Shown here: positions 9,721-18,596 of the stretch, piece after piece
How positions within the stretch are numbered: the first letter of the stretch is position 1
Layout: the number at the start of each line of letters is the position of its first letter
Origin: Eutreptiella sp. 'Long Island Sound 2002'
Lineage: Eukaryota > Euglenozoa > Euglenophyceae > Eutreptiales > Eutreptiaceae
Length of the DNA stretch: 64,000 bases
NCBI GenBank assembly: GCA_964036045.1
Contig: OZ038383.1
Span: forward strand, 39,124,294 to 39,188,293
Direction of reading: 5' to 3'
Program-made: the position numbers and the translations under genes
Notes under the pieces: generated by a model
The model's database searches: none
Told to the model about the DNA's origin: nothing
Seen by the model: only the letters and a program-made list of their open reading frames with translations

Positions 9721-12700
9721 CCAGCGAGCCCCGGCAGCCCGCCCAGAGGGCGGGCAGCCGGGGGAGGGGGAGCGCCTGACCCGAGACGCCCCTCACAACG
9801 GCGGACGGCACCCCCCCGGGGATGCCCTACCGCCATCCCCACGGCGCGCAACGCCGGCCCTCAAGGGCGCACGCCGTGGGGCCGGTGCTGGGTCCCCACG
9901 CCCGCACCGACCGCACCCGGGACACACGGGCCGCGGAACCCTGGCTGCCCGCTCCAGAGGACGGGCGGCCGGGGGAGGGACAGCGCCTGACACCAGACGC
10001 CCCTCACAACGGTGGCAGGCCACCCCCCCCGGGGACGGCTCCCCACCATTCCCGCGGCACGCAGCCCCCACAGGGCATGCAGGCCAAGGGGACAGTGTTG
10101 GGCCCCCACACCCACACACCCGCGTCCACAGCACGTGGGTGGCGGACCCTAACAGCCCGCCCAGCAGGCGGGCAGTCGGGGGAGGGACAGCGCCTGACCT
10201 CAGACGCCCCTCACAATGGTGGAAGGCACCCCCCCCGGGGACGCCCTTCCGCCACCCCCACAGCGAGCAACGCCGGCCCGCAAGGGCGCACGCTGTGGGG
10301 CCGGTGCTGGGTCCCCACGCCCGCACCGACCGCACCCGGGACACACGGGTCGCGGAACCCTGGCTACACGCTCCAGAGGATGGGCGGCCGGGGAAGGGAC
10401 AGCGCCTGACACCAGACACCCCTCACAACGGTGGCAGGCCACCCCCCCCCGGGGACGGCCCCCCACCACCCCCGCGGCACGCAGTCCCCACAGGGCATGC
10501 AGGCCAAGGGGACAGTGTTGGGCCCCAACACCCACACACCCGCGCCCACAGCACGTGGGTGGCGGACCCCAACAGCCCGCCCAGTGGGTGGGCAGTCGGG
10601 GGAGGGACAGCGCCTGACCTCAGAGGCCCCTCACAATGGTGGAAGGCACCCCCCCCGGGGACGCCCTTCCGCCACCCCCACAGCGAGCAACGCCGGCCCG
10701 CAGGGGCGCACGCTGTGGGGCCGGTGCTGGGTCCCCACGCCCGCACCGACCGCGCCGGGGACCCGCGGGTCGCGGTACTCTGGCTGCCCGCTCCAGAGGA
10801 CGGGCGGCCGGGGGAGGGACAGCGCCTGACCCCAGACGCCCCTCACAACAGTGGCAGGCCACCCCCCCCCGGGGACGGCCCCCCACCACCCCCGCGGCAC
10901 GCAGCCCCCACAGGGCATGCAGGCCAAGGGGACAGTGTTGGGCCCCCACACCCACACACCCTCGCCCACAGCACGTGGGTGGCGGACCCCAACAGCCGGC
11001 CCAGTGGGCGGGCAGTCGGGGGAGGGACAGCGCCTGACCTCAGACGCCCCTCACAATGGTGGAAGGCGGCCCCCCCGCGGACGCCCTTCCGCCACCCCCA
11101 CAGCGAGCAAAGCCGGCCCGCAAGGGCGCACGCTGTGGGGCCGGTGCTGGGTCCCCAAGCCTGCACCGACCGCACCCGGGACAGGCGGGTGGCGGAACCC
11201 TGGCTACCTGCTCCAGAGGACGGGCGGCCGGGGGAGGGACAGCGCCTGACCCCAGACGCCCCTCGCAACGGTGGCAGGCCACCCCCCCCGGGGACGGCCC
11301 CCCACCACCCCCGCGGCAGGCAGCCCCCACAGGGCATGCAGGCCAAGGGGACAGTGTTGGGCCCCCACACCCACACACCCGCGCCCACAGCACGTGGGTG
11401 GCGGACCCCAACAGCCCGCCCAGTGGGCGGGCAGTCGGGGGAGGGACAGCGCTTGACGTCAGACGCCCCCCACAATGGTGGAAGGCACCCTTCCCGGGGA
11501 CGCCCCTCCGCCACGACCACAGCGAGCCACGCCGGCCCGCAAGGGCGCACGGTACGGGGCCGCTGCTGGGTCCCCACGCCCGCAACGACAGCACCCGGGA
11601 CACATGGGTCGCAGAACCCCGGCTACCCGCTCCAGAGGACGGGCGGCCGGGGGAGGGACAGCGCCTGACACCAGACGCCCCTCACAATGGTGGAAGGCAT
11701 CTCGCCCGGGGACGCCCTTCCGCCACCCTCACAGCGAGCAATGCCGGCCCGCAAGGGCGCACGCTGTGGGGCCGGTGCTGGGTCCCCACACCCGCACCGA
11801 CTGCACCGGGGACCCACGGGTCGCGGAAACGTGGCTGCCTGCTCCAGAGGACGGGCGGCCGGGGGGGGGACAGCGCCTGACCCCAGACACCCCTCACAAC
11901 GGTGGCAGGCCAGCCCCCCCGGGGACGGCCCCCGACCACCCCCGCGGCACGCAGCCCCCACAGGGTATACAGCCCAAGGGGACAGGGTTGGGCCCCCACA
12001 CCCACACAGCCGCGCCCACAGCACGTGGGTGGCGGACCCCAACAGCCCGCCCAGTCGGCGGGCAGTCGGGGGAGGGACAGCGCCTGACCTCAGACGCCCC
12101 TCACAATGGTGGAAGGCACCTCCCCCGGGGATGCCCTTCTGCCATCCCACAGCGAGCAACGCCGGCCCGCGAGGGCGCACGCTGTGGGGCCGGTGCTGGG
12201 TCCCCACGCCCACACCGACCGCACCCGGGACACACGGGTCGCGGAACCCTGGCTGCCCACTCCAGAGGACGGGCGGCCGGGGGAGGGACAGCGCCTGACA
12301 CCAGACGCCCCTCACAACGGTGGCAGGCCACCCCCCCCCCCCCCCGGGGACGGCCCCCCACCACCCCCGCAGCACGCAGCCCCCACACGGCATGCAGGCC
12401 AAGGGGACAGTGTTGGGCTCCCACACCCACACACCTGCGCCCACAGCATGTGCCTGGCGGACCCCAACAGCCCGCCCAGTGCGCAGGCAGTCGGGGGAGG
12501 GACAGCGCCTGACCTCAGACGCCCCTCACAATGGTGGAAGGCACCCCCCCCGGGGACGCCCTTCCGCCACCCCCACAGCGAACAACGCCGGCCCGCAAGG
12601 GCGCACGCTGTGGGGCCGGTGCTGGGTGCCCACGCCCGCACCGACCACACCTGGGACACATGGGTCGCGGAACCCCGGCTACCCGCTCCAGAGGACGGGC

Positions 12701-13010
12701 GGCCGGGGGAGGGACAGCGCCTGACAGCAGACGCCCCTCACAATGGTGGAAGGCACCCCCCCCAGGGACGCCCTTCCACCAACCCCGCAGCGAGCAACGC
12801 CGGCCCGCAAGGGCGCACGCTGTGGGGCCGGTGCTGGGTCCCCACGCCCGCACCGACCGCACCCGGGACACACGGGTCGCGGAACCATCGCTGCCCGCTC
12901 CAGAGGACAGGCGGCTGGGGGAGGGACAGCGCCTGACATCAGACGCCCCTCACAACGGTGGCAGGCGAGACCCCCCCGGGGACGGTCCCCCGCCAGCCCC
13001 GCGGCACGCA
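9721..13010. repeat. Array 3: 210-bp monomers arranged as 420-bp dimers
   Basis: The marker AAGGGGACAGTGTTGGG starts near 10085, 10505, 10925 and 11344 (spacing 420, 420, 419), then near 11975 and 12399 (an extra half-unit of about 211 bp, then 424). Each dimer has an A half ('CACAATGGTGGAAGGCACC') and a B half ('CACAACGGTGGCAGGCCACC') sharing GACAGCGCCTGAC. Toward the right end, A halves occur twice in a row (12532 and 12743), so the order is not strictly regular. Because 420 is divisible by 3, long Pro/Arg/Gly-rich frames run through; they carry no domain. Confidence 0.9.
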
Positions 13011-13904
13011 GCCCCCAAAGGGCATACGCCACGGACCCGCCCCACTGGGGGCGCACAGCCCCAAGCCAACTAGGGGGGAACCGGGCCGGACCGCCCCCCC
13101 CAAGCACACCAGACCGAGCAAGGGACCTGGGCAGGACACGCGGAGGGGCACGGACCACGTGAAACGGCCCTACCAGCGCCCACTGCGGGGACCGCGCGAG
13201 GTGCACACACCACACCACCAGGGGGGGGGGGAGCGGACACCGAGGGAGCGCGAGCGCACACACACGCAAAGGGCACGCGGGGACTACCAGAAGGGCAACC
13301 GGACCGAGCTCGCGGAACGCACAGACCGCGTGGAATGGCGTACCAGCGAGCGAGGATAAGGGACACCTGGACTGGACGGCCCACCAAACGCAGCGCGGGA
13401 CACGCGGGGCGGGAAGGGGGAAACGGGAGAGACACAACACCAGGTACCGGCCCGAGCCCCCCGAACCGGCCGCCAGCGCCGCGCAGACACGGACGGGGCA
13501 CTGCACCCGCCAAGGTAGTAGTGGCGCACTGCGCCACGCCCCAACCCCTAAGCTAGGCAGCCTCCGCGCCAGCCCAAGGGGTTCCCACTGGCGACAAGCC
13601 AGTAGCACGGGCCGGGCAGCGCCGGCGCCCCGGGCGACCACGCACTAGGGGGGCAACGCGGTGGGTAAGCGCCCGCAGCCACGGCTGCGAATTGATGCAC
13701 TGACCAGGGGGTGGCGAAACGGGGAAGCCGGAGAGGGACGGGGCTCCGAGCCCTGTGAACCCGGGAGATTCCGCCACCAGGCAGGAGGTGCGTCTTGGAG
13801 GGCCCCCCACTAGGACCCGGTGGGGAGGACACACCTGGCCCGACCAGGTGGCCCCCCGGGGCCGAAAGGCATCTAGTACCCGCAAAATCAAACCTCAAAC
13901 CTCA
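13011..13904. other. Insertion 1: GC-rich spacer between array 3 and array 1 fragment
   Basis: Non-tandem, GC-rich, with no recognisable protein motif in either strand. Near its right edge (13886-13906) is a short AT-richer junction with a duplicated CAAACCT, immediately before a piece of array 1 resumes. Confidence 0.5.
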
Positions 13905-14155
13905 AACCACTCCTGGCGTGTGCTGGTGTGGGCGCTCCGCTTGCACCCCGCCACTCCTGGCTTGGGTGCGCGCCGTGAGTCTGTGTGTTTGGGCTCGGGT
14001 TTCGGCTGCACCCCGCCACTCTTGGCGTGTGCTGGTCTGGGCGCTCCGCTTGCCCCCTGCCACTCCTGGCTGGGGTGCGCGCCGTCGATGTGTGTGTTTG
14101 CACTCGGGCTTCGGCTGCACCCCGCCACTCCTGGCTGGGGTGTTGGGGTGTGTGT
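13905..14155. repeat. Fragment of array 1, about 5.7 kb from the main array
   Basis: CACTCCTGGCGTGTGCTGG and the related half-units reappear in the same orientation as at 4660-8215, for about two dimers. The preceding CAAACCTCAAACC looks like a junction rather than part of a unit. Confidence 0.85.
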
Positions 14156-14690
14156 GTGCTGTTGGGCCTGGCTGTCCTCTGTTGTCTCCTGGATGATCCT
14201 GGTGGCTCCTGGTGTCGTGTCTCGGTGGCGTGCTGTGGTGTGTCCCTGGGTGCTCTGCTGCGCCGTGTTGCTGCGCGTTGTGCCGCCTGGCCTTGCGTTG
14301 TTGTGCGCTGTGTTGTTTCGTTTTGCTCCGTTTGGTGCTTCCGCGCGCTGTGTTGTGTCCTGGGGCGCTGTACGTCGTCTTGGGGTCATGTGCCTTCTGG
14401 CGCCGTGTTTTGTCTTGTCCCCCCGCGCTGTGTGTGTTTTGCTGTGGTGTGTCGCTGCGTGGTGTTGTTCGCTGCTGTGCTTTGTGCCGTGTGCGCCCTG
14501 GGGTGTCGTGTTGTGTGTTTCCTGTCGTCTCCGCCCTGTGCGTTTTTGCTGTGTGGTCCGCTCTCCCCCGGTGCCCTGCTCCCCTGTGCTGTGCCCCGTG
14601 GTGCTGTGCTGCCGCGTGGTGCCGTGGTGTCCTGTCCTGCCGCCCTGTTTGGTTTGTTTCTTGCGTGGGTGTGGTTGTACCTACTTGAAA
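14156..14690. other. Insertion 1: A-poor, T/G/C-rich strand-asymmetric segment
   Basis: The plus strand has very few A residues for more than 500 bp and many TG, CTG and CCT words. The minus strand therefore has almost no T. The frames are open only because stop codons need A on this strand. No motif is recognised. Confidence 0.7.
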
Positions 14691-15342
14691 AACCGCTGCA
14701 AAATTTCTTTAAATATTTTTTTCTTCTTTTTTTTTTGCCTTTTGAAAATAAGAAAAATTATACACGACCCAACACACTCGCCTGCAGCACGACCATGTAC
14801 GCTGCAGTGTCTTACGTGCTACCCGTCGTTCTTGATGTTCTTGTCCTTGTACTTGTGCGTGGCGTCGTGGAGCGTGTTGGTGTCCATTGCTAAGGGTTAA
14901 CCGCATTCCCCCAGGGCCGCCGCCTGAGATGCAGGGCAAGGGGAGTGATGGGCACGAGGGTGGGGAGGGAGGTGCACGGAGAAGAAGAAGAAAAAGGCGG
15001 CAGGGCGCGACGTGAGTGGTTGTGGCGAGTTATAAAAAATTTTCGCCTTTTACGCGCTGCTCGCGACGCTTTTTTCTTTGCGCCTATAGCAATTTGGACG
15101 ACGAGAGGGACGGTGTTAAGGTCCTACGAGCGTTACGGTGCTTACGGCGTTAACTATTCACCTATTTCACGTCGAAAAATTTTGCGTCGCGTTTTTACGC
15201 GTTTAGCAGCGCGCTTTTTGGCCTAAGCGTTTTTTATGCTAATTAGCTTTATTTTCAGCTATTCAGAAAAATGTTTCGTCGTGGTTTACCCATCTTTTTT
15301 TTTCATTCTGGCACAGGACCCCAGTGCGCGCAACGATTGAAA
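14691..15342. other. Insertion 1: AT-richer right end
   Basis: Starts with a T-rich patch (14700-14760) and a purine-rich patch (14935-15000). From 15005 the composition is clearly different: T-rich with many CGCG/ACGCG words and a TATAAAAAAT at 15029. The last 50 bases contain a T9 run and CATTCTGGCACAG, then reach the target duplication. If insertion 1 is on the minus strand, this would be its 5' end. No ORF with a recognisable product is present. Confidence 0.5.
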
Positions 15343-15354
15343 GAGGGAGTCAAG
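15343..15354 (+). repeat. Target-site duplication, right copy (insertion 1)
   Basis: GAGGGAGTCAAG, identical to 4162-4173 and in the same codon phase of element A. Confidence 0.9.
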
Positions 15355-15839
15355 AGCGAGTGTGCGGACTACATCAGCCGCAACGACTTCGACGACCTGA
15401 TTGGTACCCGGTCAGAAGCACTAGCCAAGGAGGCGTTCAGCCGTATGGATGTACGTCTGGACCTCAACATGACCATGATCCGACGCCTAGATGGACTCCA
15501 ACAAGCTGAGTACCTGAAGGAGTTCGGAGATATCTAAAAGCGCCTGAAGAAACGCCTGGAACCCCTCCTGGTCAACCAAGATCAGTGGAAGAGGGACAAG
15601 AGCTACCTCTGGCATGAGGACGGAATCGTGGTACCCAGTGACAGAGTCCCAGCGCTACTGAAGAGGACCCATGAGTCCAGCAGTCATGTGGGTGCTGCCC
15701 GTACCCTGAGGCTATTCAAGCAGTGGTTCCACACTACCTGGAGTGATGACGAACTGCGTAAGACCCTCCAGCCTATCGTGGACAAGTGCCCGTGTAGGTC
15801 TTGCAAACCTGGGGATATCAGGGACAGGGGTATCTACTT

Positions 15840-15850
15840 GACCCTGCCCA
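15840..15850 (+). repeat. Target-site duplication, left copy (insertion 2)
   Basis: GACCCTGCCCA, identical to 20225-20235. Removing 15851-20235 rejoins '..YLTLP' with 'IPNCANS..' in frame. Confidence 0.88.
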
Positions 15851-16270
15851 GCGGACACGGGAGTGTTACGCCGAGCCCAGCCCGCCGCGCCAGACGGAAC
15901 GCCCCGATGCTAGAGCACGAGCCGGGCCACCCTAACTGCCGGACACCACACTGCGGCACCGACACGCCAGCCACATAACCCGGGAGACACGGCACGATAC
16001 AGCACACGACAGGCAGGCAGACATGAACACGAGCACCGCACCACCGAGCCAGAGCAGCACCCTAGGGCTCCCATGGGGAGCATGGGGATGCACCAAGGGG
16101 GACCGAAGGGGCCTTGCCACGGACGGGGTTGTACATATGAATAGCGAAAGCGTAGCTGAAAGGACGGCCGAAGGGCACTGCGAAATACCAGATGATGGGT
16201 TGTGCGTGTAACGCTGCCTCCAGGTCGGGACAGGGCATGTGGTATCGAATTTGGAAACTTTTCTCAGCAG
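15851..16270. other. Insertion 2: left GC-rich part
   Basis: About 420 bp with no recognisable gene. Short frames exist but show no motif. It would be the 5' region of the retroposon on the plus-strand model. It ends in TCTCAGCAG just before the TCATA target of element E. Confidence 0.5.
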
Positions 16271-16275
16271 TCATA
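16271..16275 (+). repeat. Element E target-site duplication, left
   Basis: TCATA, matching 18545-18549 on the other side of element E. A 5-bp TSD is usual for LTR retrotransposons. Confidence 0.85.
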
Positions 16276-16773
16276 GGCAATGGGCACGGGATCTGAGTAG
16301 CTACCAGCAGAGACCTGCCACAGAGCGCGCGTGCAGAAGCACTGTACAATACGATGTAGTTCAGACGAAGTAGTTAACGGGATTTGATTTTGCATTCACT
16401 GTCATTTATTTTTATTATAAAATCAGGTTGTCAATAGTGTTTGCATCCTCCACAGGGTTTGTGAAGGATGCAATAAGCACGCCAGTGGCGTGCTATTCAG
16501 CATCGCAAGACAAACTGAGTGAGTGGCCGTCTTTCAGACCGCCAAAATGAACCGTACGGCGAGTTAACGAGTTGGTGCTGTGCTCCGGGGTGGTCAGGAG
16601 TGGACAAGGAAACGGAGTGACAATATCAAAATTATGGGAGTCTGTCACCAACGAGTTCAAAATCAAGCTTTGGAGAGTTTACGGAAAAGGTTTTCTGAGT
16701 GTCATCTTCATGTTGGGTTTGAAAAGAATGCAATGTGGCTCAGAGCAAAGGTAAAAATGGCATAGCCATCACA
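16276..16773 (+). repeat. Element E 5' LTR
   Basis: 498 bp, near-identical to 18046-18544. It differs by a 1-bp deletion (GGACAAGG versus GGACAAAGG) and scattered substitutions. Confidence 0.92.
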
Positions 16774-16840
16774 TGCTTATTGCACCTTTGGTTCAAGACC
16801 TCCGAACCCGGAATAAAAGCGGTGCACGCTTTGCAGCCAC

Positions 16841-17353
16841 ATGCGACGTGAAACGCGTTCCAAGGAATCCAAGAGCAAGCGTGAGAAGCGTGCCAAGGAA
16901 TCCAGGAGCCAGCGTGAGAAGCCAGCAAAGGACGCCAAGCCAAAGAAGAAACGAAGATCTACGCACAGCAGCAGCGACGACTACAGTGACGAATACATGG
17001 ACAGCGATGAATACTGGGATTACGGATGGCCCGAAGCCAAAGACAAGGAGCTTGATTATCGAGTTGCCCCTGAAGAGGAGAGCTACAGGACTACCACTGA
17101 ACGCTACAAGGAGACTTCGAGAATCGGCGAGCGTTCTGGACTTGCGTACGACCTCTACGACAAATCAAGTATGTCTGAACTCTTGGAGGCAGAGCGAGGG
17201 CGCGTGCTTCGTCGAGACGCCACCATACAGCGACGAGACAAGAAGATTCACGACCTCCAGACCCGGCTTGAGGAAAAGCAGAAGGAAATCGAAGCACTGC
17301 AGAGCTACGACAACAAGCAGCGGCCTATGGTGCCAACAGCCTTCAACAAGTGA
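16841..17353 (+). CDS. Element E 170-residue charged, coiled-coil protein, function unknown
   Basis: The only ORF of element E that looks like protein. Residues 1-40 are very basic with Lys/Glu/Arg repeats ('KREKRAKESRSQREKPAK'); then comes a Ser/Asp/Tyr-rich acidic stretch ('DEYMDSDEYWDYGW'). From about residue 115 there is a likely coiled coil rich in Glu, Arg, Leu and Gln, containing 'IHDLQTRLEEKQKEIEALQ'. Heptad-like Leu/Ile spacing supports this. The start ATG at 16841 lies 68 bp after the 5' LTR. No protease, RT or zinc knuckle is present. It could be a reduced gag-like nucleic-acid-binding protein or a captured host exon. A longer frame in another phase (16773-17456) has no such structure and looks like a shadow. 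Confidence 0.55.
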   Translation: MRRETRSKESKSKREKRAKESRSQREKPAKDAKPKKKRRSTHSSSDDYSDEYMDSDEYWDYGWPEAKDKELDYRVAPEEESYRTTTERYKETSRIGERSGLAYDLYDKSSMSELLEAERGRVLRRDATIQRRDKKIHDLQTRLEEKQKEIEALQSYDNKQRPMVPTAFNK

Positions 17354-18035
17354 CGACGTCCAAAAGACCCGCACAACGCGGTGGGAACCGAGGATATGCA
17401 GTGAGGATGGGGAAACGACGACCAGAGTCAAGGTTTACTGCAGTTGTAGAGTCTAACTGAGGCCACGTAAGGCCTGAATGAAGCATCCATCCATTTTCGC
17501 AAATTTGCATCTAAATCATTTTCCACATGAGATTGTGGTTATACACCTATTCAGTGGCCCACTGTTCTTGAGGCCTCAGTTTACGCTGTTATGCACCCGT
17601 GAGTGCTGTGCATTGCCGTGGACGATGCGAGGCACCCACACCAATGAAAACTGTGTGTGGCAACTGAGAGTGCAAGGAGACAGTATGTTATGTACCAGTC
17701 AGTCTCATGTTGCTCTGGTTGGCATAGGGAGTTACGCTGACTGACGCCATACTTTGTACAAGTGCTGAGGGTGGCACTCAAGTATAGGTGACAGCGCCAT
17801 CAGTGCTGGGCTGGGACTGTGAGTGTGTCGAAGCAACCGAGTGCTCGAGTGCACGGCACGGAGAGGAGTGCTCGCGGTGAGCAGGGTGTGTTGGAGTGCA
17901 GTGGCAGAGGTTTAGGAAGGTGAGCACACGCAGACATGTAGCACTAACAGATCCATGCCCATCAGGTAAGTTATCAAATGTCTCCAACTGAGGGCAGTGC
18001 CTCTATGGAGCCATGCCCACCCATGTTTCCATTTT
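17354..18035. other. Element E interior 3' of the ORF, non-coding
   Basis: About 680 bp with frequent stops and no recognisable motif. It ends at the polypurine tract. Confidence 0.6.
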
Positions 18036-18045
18036 GAGAGGGGGG
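18036..18045 (+). promoter_or_regulatory. Element E polypurine tract
   Basis: GAGAGGGGGG immediately before the TG of the 3' LTR; the usual primer site for plus-strand DNA synthesis. Confidence 0.85.
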
Positions 18046-18544
18046 TGCAATGGGCACGGGATCTGAGTAGCTACCAGCAGAGACCTGCCACAGAGCGCGC
18101 GTGCAGAAGAACTGTAAAATACGATGTAGTTCAGACGAAGTAGTTAACGTGATTTGATTTTGCATTCACTGTCATTTATTTTTATTATAAAATCACGTTG
18201 TCAATAGTGTTTGCTTCCTCCACAGGGTTTGTGGAGGATGCAATAAGCAAGCCAGTGGCGTGCTATTCAGCATCGCAAGACAAACTGAGTGAGTGGCCGT
18301 CTTTCAGACCGCCAAAATGAACCGTACGGCGAGTTAACGAGTTGGTGCTGTGCTCCAGGGTGGTCAGGAGTGGACAAAGGAAACGGAGTGACAATATCAA
18401 AATTATGGGAGTCTGTCACCAACGAGTTCAAAATCAAGCTTTGGAGAGTTTACGGAAAAGGTTTTCTGAGTGTCATCTTTATGTTGGGTTTGAAAAGAAT
18501 GTAATGTGGCTCAGAGCAAAGGTAAAAATGGTATAGCCATTACA
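18046..18544 (+). repeat. Element E 3' LTR
   Basis: 499 bp, TGCAATGGGC...TTACA, near-identical to the 5' LTR and followed by the TCATA target copy (18545-18549). Confidence 0.92.
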
Positions 18545-18596
18545 TCATACCAACTGTTGCTACTTTTCTCCCCCACGATGGGGGGGCGGCGGACAG

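Larger units (their letters stand above)
4174..15342 (-). mobile_element. Insertion 1: 11.2 kb satellite-bearing insertion with GTAG terminus
   Basis: Bounded by a perfect 12-bp target duplication. The left end is a (GTAG)n run; no terminal inverted repeat and no LTR are seen. Inside are a 127/109-bp array, a purine-rich tract, two related arrays of about 196 and 210 bp, a second fragment of the first array, and a distinct AT-richer right end. Long TSDs and a simple-repeat terminus are typical of target-primed retroposition (non-LTR elements, SINEs). On that model the element lies on the minus strand, with a (CTAC)n 3' tail at 4174-4191. No reverse transcriptase is recognised, so it would be non-autonomous. 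The long open frames inside are by-products of stop-poor GC repeats. Class assignment is inference. Confidence 0.65.
15343..15850 (+). pseudogene. pol: Element A: end of RNase H and integrase zinc-binding domain
   Basis: Resumes as 'EGVKSECADYISRNDF', the usual closing motif of Ty3 RNase H (variants of ADALSR). A TAA at 15535 interrupts the frame, after which the same frame continues with 'THESSSHVGAARTL' and 'CPCRSC', an HHCC zinc finger of the integrase N-terminus (His near 15670 and 15685, Cys near 15789 and 15801). Reading stops at 'GIYLTLP', where insertion 2 begins. The integrase core follows at 20226 in the same frame. Confidence 0.85.
16276..18544 (+). mobile_element. Element E: compact LTR retroelement with one ORF
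   Basis: Two direct repeats of 498 and 499 bp flank a 1.27 kb interior. LTR ends are TG...ACA (the first T of the 5' copy has become G), the TSD is TCATA, and a polypurine tract GAGAGGGGGG abuts the 3' LTR. There is room for only one small ORF (16841-17353) and no RT, so the element is non-autonomous, in the range between TRIM and LARD elements. The two LTRs differ at only about a dozen positions by eye, so it is fairly young. No clear tRNA primer site was recognised just after the 5' LTR. Confidence 0.88.

Noticed and set aside
4171-15316. Insertion 1 as a giant intron (AAG|GTAGGT donor, T-rich tract plus CAG acceptor at 15316)
   Set aside because: Both sites look good, but splicing them reads Asp-Pro-Ser-Ala-Arg-Asn-Asp then a TGA. 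The 12-bp duplication model restores the frame exactly, and insertion 2 has no such donor.
16773-17456. 227-codon frame overlapping the element E ORF
   Set aside because: It overlaps the 170-codon ORF in another phase, lacks amphipathic or domain structure, and its composition follows from the Lys/Glu-rich codons of the other frame.
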